From UBA7398 sp964597305 (lineage in GTDB: Bacteria > Actinomycetota > Actinomycetes > Nanopelagicales > Nanopelagicaceae): a stretch of DNA of 26,145 bases. The position numbers and the translations under genes were made by a program. The stretch is taken from NCBI GenBank assembly GCA_964597305.1, contig CAZQWU010000016.1:1-26145 (forward strand), given 5' to 3'. Position 1 is the stretch's first letter, and the number at the start of each line of letters is the position of its first letter. Under the pieces are notes generated by a model, which was not told the DNA's origin, made no database searches, and worked only from the letters and a program-made list of their open reading frames with translations. This document shows, in pieces, positions 23,982 to 26,145 of this stretch.

Positions 23982-24116
23982 TTTAGCGACTGATGGTGCG
24001 TCAATAACAATTGGGCATGGAGCGCCATCGCAACAATTTGTCTTCATATGGCAGTGCGGACATAACCATCGTGTTGCCACTGGATCATAAAGCTGTCCAC
24101 AGAAATCACAAGGCAT
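23979..24116 (-). CDS. 45-residue Cys-rich (zinc-ribbon-like) protein
   Basis: A tiny protein starting MPCDFCGQLYDPVAT. It has CDFC and CPHC pairs, then CC and a further Cys plus two His, so eight to nine potential metal ligands in 45 residues suggest a zinc ribbon or similar knuckle. Base order supports coding: the Cys pairs are spaced like a real ribbon, and the frame ends just before the next gene. The start is ATG 24116 with GGGAG 11 nt upstream; an in-frame GTG a few codons earlier is also possible. A much longer frame to 24251 exists, but its first part only reads through crcB1 out of frame. It is probably the last gene of the sdh-crcB chain, 28 nt after crcB1. Function unknown; DNA, RNA or protein binding are all possible. 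Confidence 0.6.
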   Translation of the reverse strand: MPCDFCGQLYDPVATRWLCPHCHMKTNCCDGAPCPIVIDAPSVAK

Positions 24117-24144
24117 GTGATTGTTTGCTCCCACAGGATGAGTT

Positions 24145-24483
24145 TTACAGAAATTGTGCGCCAACAATGGCAGCGACAAAGCCAAAAAGCAGATTGAAAA
24201 TAAGATTTTTATAAAACATAGATCTTTTTCCTGAGGCGAGTTCTGCATCAAGGTCTAACGCAAGCGCCGACCACGTTGTGAAAGCACCACAAAATCCCAT
24301 GCCGAGAAAAGCGGCATCGCCAGTGTGGGTATTAACTACCGCAGCCAATATAAATGAACCGAGAACATTCACAATGAGAATTCCTATGGGGAAGGAATAG
24401 CGTTTTCGATAATACAGATCGATGAGATACCGAAGTGGTGCTCCGATCGCTGAGCCAATGACGAAATAGATTGTTCGCATCAT
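24145..24483 (-). CDS. crcB: Fluoride exporter CrcB/Fluc, subunit 1
   Basis: A small four-helix membrane protein of 112 residues, the usual size of Fluc fluoride channels. It carries GSAIGAPLRYLID at the start, FPIGILIVNVLGSF in helix two (pore Asn) and GFCGAFTTWSALALD in helix three, where the paired Phe/Ser/Thr track and the central sodium-site backbone break lie. The start overlaps the stop of a second CrcB gene (TGA inside AAATGATG). Two adjacent, different crcB genes usually encode a heterodimer in actinobacteria and firmicutes (known for the family). Confidence 0.92.
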   Translation of the reverse strand: MMRTIYFVIGSAIGAPLRYLIDLYYRKRYSFPIGILIVNVLGSFILAAVVNTHTGDAAFLGMGFCGAFTTWSALALDLDAELASGKRSMFYKNLIFNLLFGFVAAIVGAQFL

Positions 24484-24830
24484 TTACTCGACTCATTTTG
24501 AAATCGAGTCCGGATTATGGAGACGATAAATAAACTCGGCAGAAGTGTGGCGACCACATAAAGTCCACCAATGACCGCAGAATTTTCAGTTGTGAGCAGA
24601 GCCAATGAAGAAAAGGTTGTCAATCCACCCGCAAAACCAGTGATCCAAAAGAGGCGTTGACGGTGCGCTGTGGCAATTCGATAGGCAAAAAGTGCGGCGA
24701 CGGTCGACCCGACAAGATTAACAATGAGCGTTCCGATAAAGCTTGACGTTAATTCAACAACCTGCCACCTTGCCAGAGAACCGATAACTCCGCCAAGTGC
24801 GATGGCAAATAGATCGCCGAAGATGGTTAT
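24480..24830 (-). CDS. crcB: Fluoride exporter CrcB/Fluc, subunit 2, with no canonical start codon
   Basis: An open frame of about 116 codons that clearly encodes a second Fluc protein: ALGGVIGSLARW near the start, FIGTLIVNLVGST, GFAGGLTTFSSLALLTT and a basic C-terminus. It was easy to miss because it has no ATG, GTG or TTG before the conserved first helix; the frame upstream is open but runs out of phase inside the holin-like gene. The ATA at 24830-24828 overlaps the upstream TAA stop (ATAA) just where an ATGA overlap would be expected, so I use it; ATC at 24824 is the other option. Translation would rely on coupling or a rare AUA/AUC start, or the ATG has been lost by mutation or sequencing error. 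The stop overlaps crcB1. Confidence 0.82.
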   Translation of the reverse strand: MTIFGDLFAIALGGVIGSLARWQVVELTSSFIGTLIVNLVGSTVAALFAYRIATAHRQRLFWITGFAGGLTTFSSLALLTTENSAVIGGLYVVATLLPSLFIVSIIRTRFQNESSK

Positions 24831-25171
24831 TTTCTTTTCAGTATTTTTCTCGAGAAACCCGAGACTACGCTGATAATAAATGCAGCAAGGAGCGCAGACT
24901 TAAAATTATCGATGGTGAGAACATCGCTCCAGCGATCTGTTAACTCCAACATCGCAGCATTGACAACAATAAGGAATAGCCCAAATGAGAGGATGACCGC
25001 GGGCAACGTTAGAAGCTTGATGAAGCTACCGAGGAATGTATTTGCTAAGCCAAAAATTGCCGCGATCCAAAAATAATTCCATGCGCCAGATTTGATATGA
25101 ACGCCTGAAACTATCGATGTTGCAATCCAAACGGCGAGTGTGAGACCAGCCCAACGCGCCACGATTTTCAC
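24827..25171 (-). CDS. Holin-4/YvlD-like small membrane protein (phage holin family)
   Basis: A protein of about 114 residues with four membrane segments, of the family annotated phage holin 4 or YvlD/COG1950. WAGLTLAVWIAT, WIAAIFGLANTFLG, LTLPAVILSFGLFLIVVNAAML and LLAAFIISVVSG are the four helices; ending ILKRK is basic. Despite the name, chromosomal members are not from phages. Their role is not well defined. I start at GTG 25171 because it overlaps the sdhB stop by one base (TAGTG); the frame to ATG 25210 would sit inside sdhB. It is followed directly by crcB2. Confidence 0.85.
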   Translation of the reverse strand: MKIVARWAGLTLAVWIATSIVSGVHIKSGAWNYFWIAAIFGLANTFLGSFIKLLTLPAVILSFGLFLIVVNAAMLELTDRWSDVLTIDNFKSALLAAFIISVVSGFSRKILKRK

Positions 25172-25929
25172 TAGAGGCCTTCGCGTTTGCGAATTTTGGA
25201 ACCTAGCCAACGAATTGGATCGTACTTCTCATCAACAACGCGCTCTTTCATTGGGATAATTGCGTTATCGGTAATACGAATATGTTCGGGGCACACTTCA
25301 GTACAGCATTTTGTAATGTTGCACATTCCCAAACCATGCTCTTCTTGAGCCTTCCGCTTACGATTTCGTAATTTATCCAGCGGATGCATATCAAGCTCAG
25401 CCATCCGGATGAAAAATCTCGGGCCGGCAAAGGATTTTTTATTTTCTTCGTGATCACGAATTACGTGGCAGGTATCTTGGCAGAGGAAACATTCAATACA
25501 TTTACGGAACTCTTGACTTCGCTCAACGTCTACTTGTTGCATTCGAGCTTGACCTGGTTTTAACTCTTCTGGGTGCTCGTAGGCATCGACTTCTAGCGCT
25601 TTTTTGTAGTTAAACGAAACGTCGGTTACAAGGTCTCGTATTACGGGGAAGGCACGAAGTGGCGTCACGGTAATGGTTTCGCCTTCTTCAAATGTATTCA
25701 TTCGAGTCATGCAGGCAAGGCGTGGTTTTCCATTGATTTCCATGGAGCACGATCCGCACTTTCCTGCTTTGCAATTCCAGCGGACTGCAAGATCTGACAT
25801 TTCAGTTGCTTGAACTCGATGGATGACATCAAGAACAACTTCGCCTTCATTAGCTGGGACAGTAACTTCTTTAAATCCACCTGACGTGGAATCACCACGC
25901 CAAATGCGCATTTTAACTTTGCGGGCCAT
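25171..25929 (-). CDS. sdhB: Succinate dehydrogenase / fumarate reductase iron-sulfur subunit
   Basis: The 252-residue electron-transfer subunit of complex II, which moves electrons from the SdhA flavin to quinone through three Fe-S clusters. The N-terminal ferredoxin domain has CKAGKCGSCSMEING and a later RLAC for [2Fe-2S]. The C-terminal domain has CIECFLCQDTCHV and CNITKCCTEVCP for the [4Fe-4S] and [3Fe-4S] clusters. Length and motifs match the actinobacterial non-classical Sdh type. Its start overlaps the end of sdhA by one base (TAATG), and its stop overlaps the holin-like start. The membrane anchor is probably upstream of sdhA, outside the window. Confidence 0.95.
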   Translation of the reverse strand: MARKVKMRIWRGDSTSGGFKEVTVPANEGEVVLDVIHRVQATEMSDLAVRWNCKAGKCGSCSMEINGKPRLACMTRMNTFEEGETITVTPLRAFPVIRDLVTDVSFNYKKALEVDAYEHPEELKPGQARMQQVDVERSQEFRKCIECFLCQDTCHVIRDHEENKKSFAGPRFFIRMAELDMHPLDKLRNRKRKAQEEHGLGMCNITKCCTEVCPEHIRITDNAIIPMKERVVDEKYDPIRWLGSKIRKREGL

Positions 25930-26145
25930 TACTTCTTACCGCCCTTCTTGGTCGCAGAAACTTTTTTGGTCTTTGCTCCCATCGATGAGAGTTCTGAATC
26001 TGTGAAATATTTCTTCAACTCTTCCATTTCAAAGAGTGAATGGAGCTCTTGTGGAAGCGGTTTTGCCTTAATAGTTTTTAAAGAAATCTTCTTGCCGTTC
26101 CATTGCGTTGCATGATTAACCTGTCGCCACGTTGCAGACATTGTT
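25929..26145 (-). CDS. sdhA: Succinate dehydrogenase flavoprotein subunit, C-terminal end only
   Basis: The last 71 codons of a minus-strand gene that enters from the right edge. TWRQVNHATQWNG, PLPQELHSLFEMEELKKYFTD and SEL match the conserved C-terminus of actinobacterial SdhA, which closes the helical domain packed against SdhB. After that comes a short Lys/Ser/Thr-rich tail (GAKTKKVSATKKGGKK) that I do not associate with the family and which may be lineage-specific. No start is present; a Met near the edge is internal. The gene is coupled to sdhB by TAATG. Confidence 0.88.
   Translation of the reverse strand, partial: TMSATWRQVNHATQWNGKKISLKTIKAKPLPQELHSLFEMEELKKYFTDSELSSMGAKTKKVSATKKGGKK

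Noticed and set aside
23979..24251. A 90-residue frame containing the Cys-rich protein
   Set aside because: Its first half lies inside crcB1 in another frame and has no conserved look; only the part from ATG 24116 is kept.
24484..24826. Apparent gap between crcB1 and the holin-like gene as non-coding or a fluoride riboswitch
   Set aside because: The whole stretch encodes the second CrcB; no separate riboswitch fold is seen.
24827..25171. Holin-like gene as evidence of a prophage
   Set aside because: No integrase, lysin, capsid or tail gene is near; this family is common on chromosomes and the gene is locked into the sdh chain.

Overview
The window looks like part of the chromosome of a low-GC, genome-streamlined actinobacterium. 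Actinobacterial signs are an SdhA/SdhB pair followed by a holin-like membrane protein and paired CrcB proteins, an adrenodoxin-reductase-type FprA, an NAD-type glutamate dehydrogenase and a DrrA-like ABC exporter. The base composition is AT-rich for an actinobacterium, gaps between genes are tiny, stop/start overlaps are common, and several starts have no Shine-Dalgarno but a TAnnnT box exactly 6 nt upstream. A freshwater Nanopelagicales (acI) genome is my best inference, not proven. I see no phage, insertion sequence, integrase or CRISPR array.

Layout: (1) 1-324, start of a secreted endonuclease/exonuclease/phosphatase-fold protein that runs off the left edge. (2) 465-7354, an amine/amino-acid block: a class III aminotransferase, a convergent CoA-acylating semialdehyde dehydrogenase (mmsA-like), then an apparent operon of a second class III aminotransferase, an ABC ATPase and two ABC-2 permeases. 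(3) 7351-12284, a four-gene minus-strand operon: pyroglutamyl peptidase, Gfo/Idh/MocA oxidoreductase, a large FAD/Fe-S dehydrogenase of the D-lactate/2-hydroxyacid type, and an iodotyrosine-deiodinase-like nitroreductase. (4) 12310-14873, a small Ala-rich secreted protein, tRNA-Arg(ACG) and an acyltransferase-3/SGNH fusion. (5) 14866-17417, a coupled gdhA-fprA pair, followed by a 376-bp spacer holding a promoter, a 12-bp palindrome and a frameshifted gene remnant. (6) 17794-20934, an enolase-superfamily dehydratase/racemase, an NAD-dependent epimerase, tRNA-Ser(GCT) and a ribokinase. (7) 20968-23969, an aminopeptidase P converging on a secreted beta-propeller-like protein. (8) 23979-26145, a tightly coupled minus-strand chain sdhA(end)-sdhB-holin-like-crcB2-crcB1-Cys-rich small protein.

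Themes: blocks 2 and 3 could serve use of amines, peptides and hydroxyacids by a heterotroph (inference). The most unusual items are the second crcB, which has no ATG/GTG/TTG start; the halotyrosine-dehalogenase-like lid residues in the nitroreductase; the enolase-superfamily protein lacking the second Lys of its KxK motif; the frameshifted remnant behind an apparently intact promoter; and the repeated leaderless promoter geometry. I did not find a clearly new multi-gene defence or mobile system.
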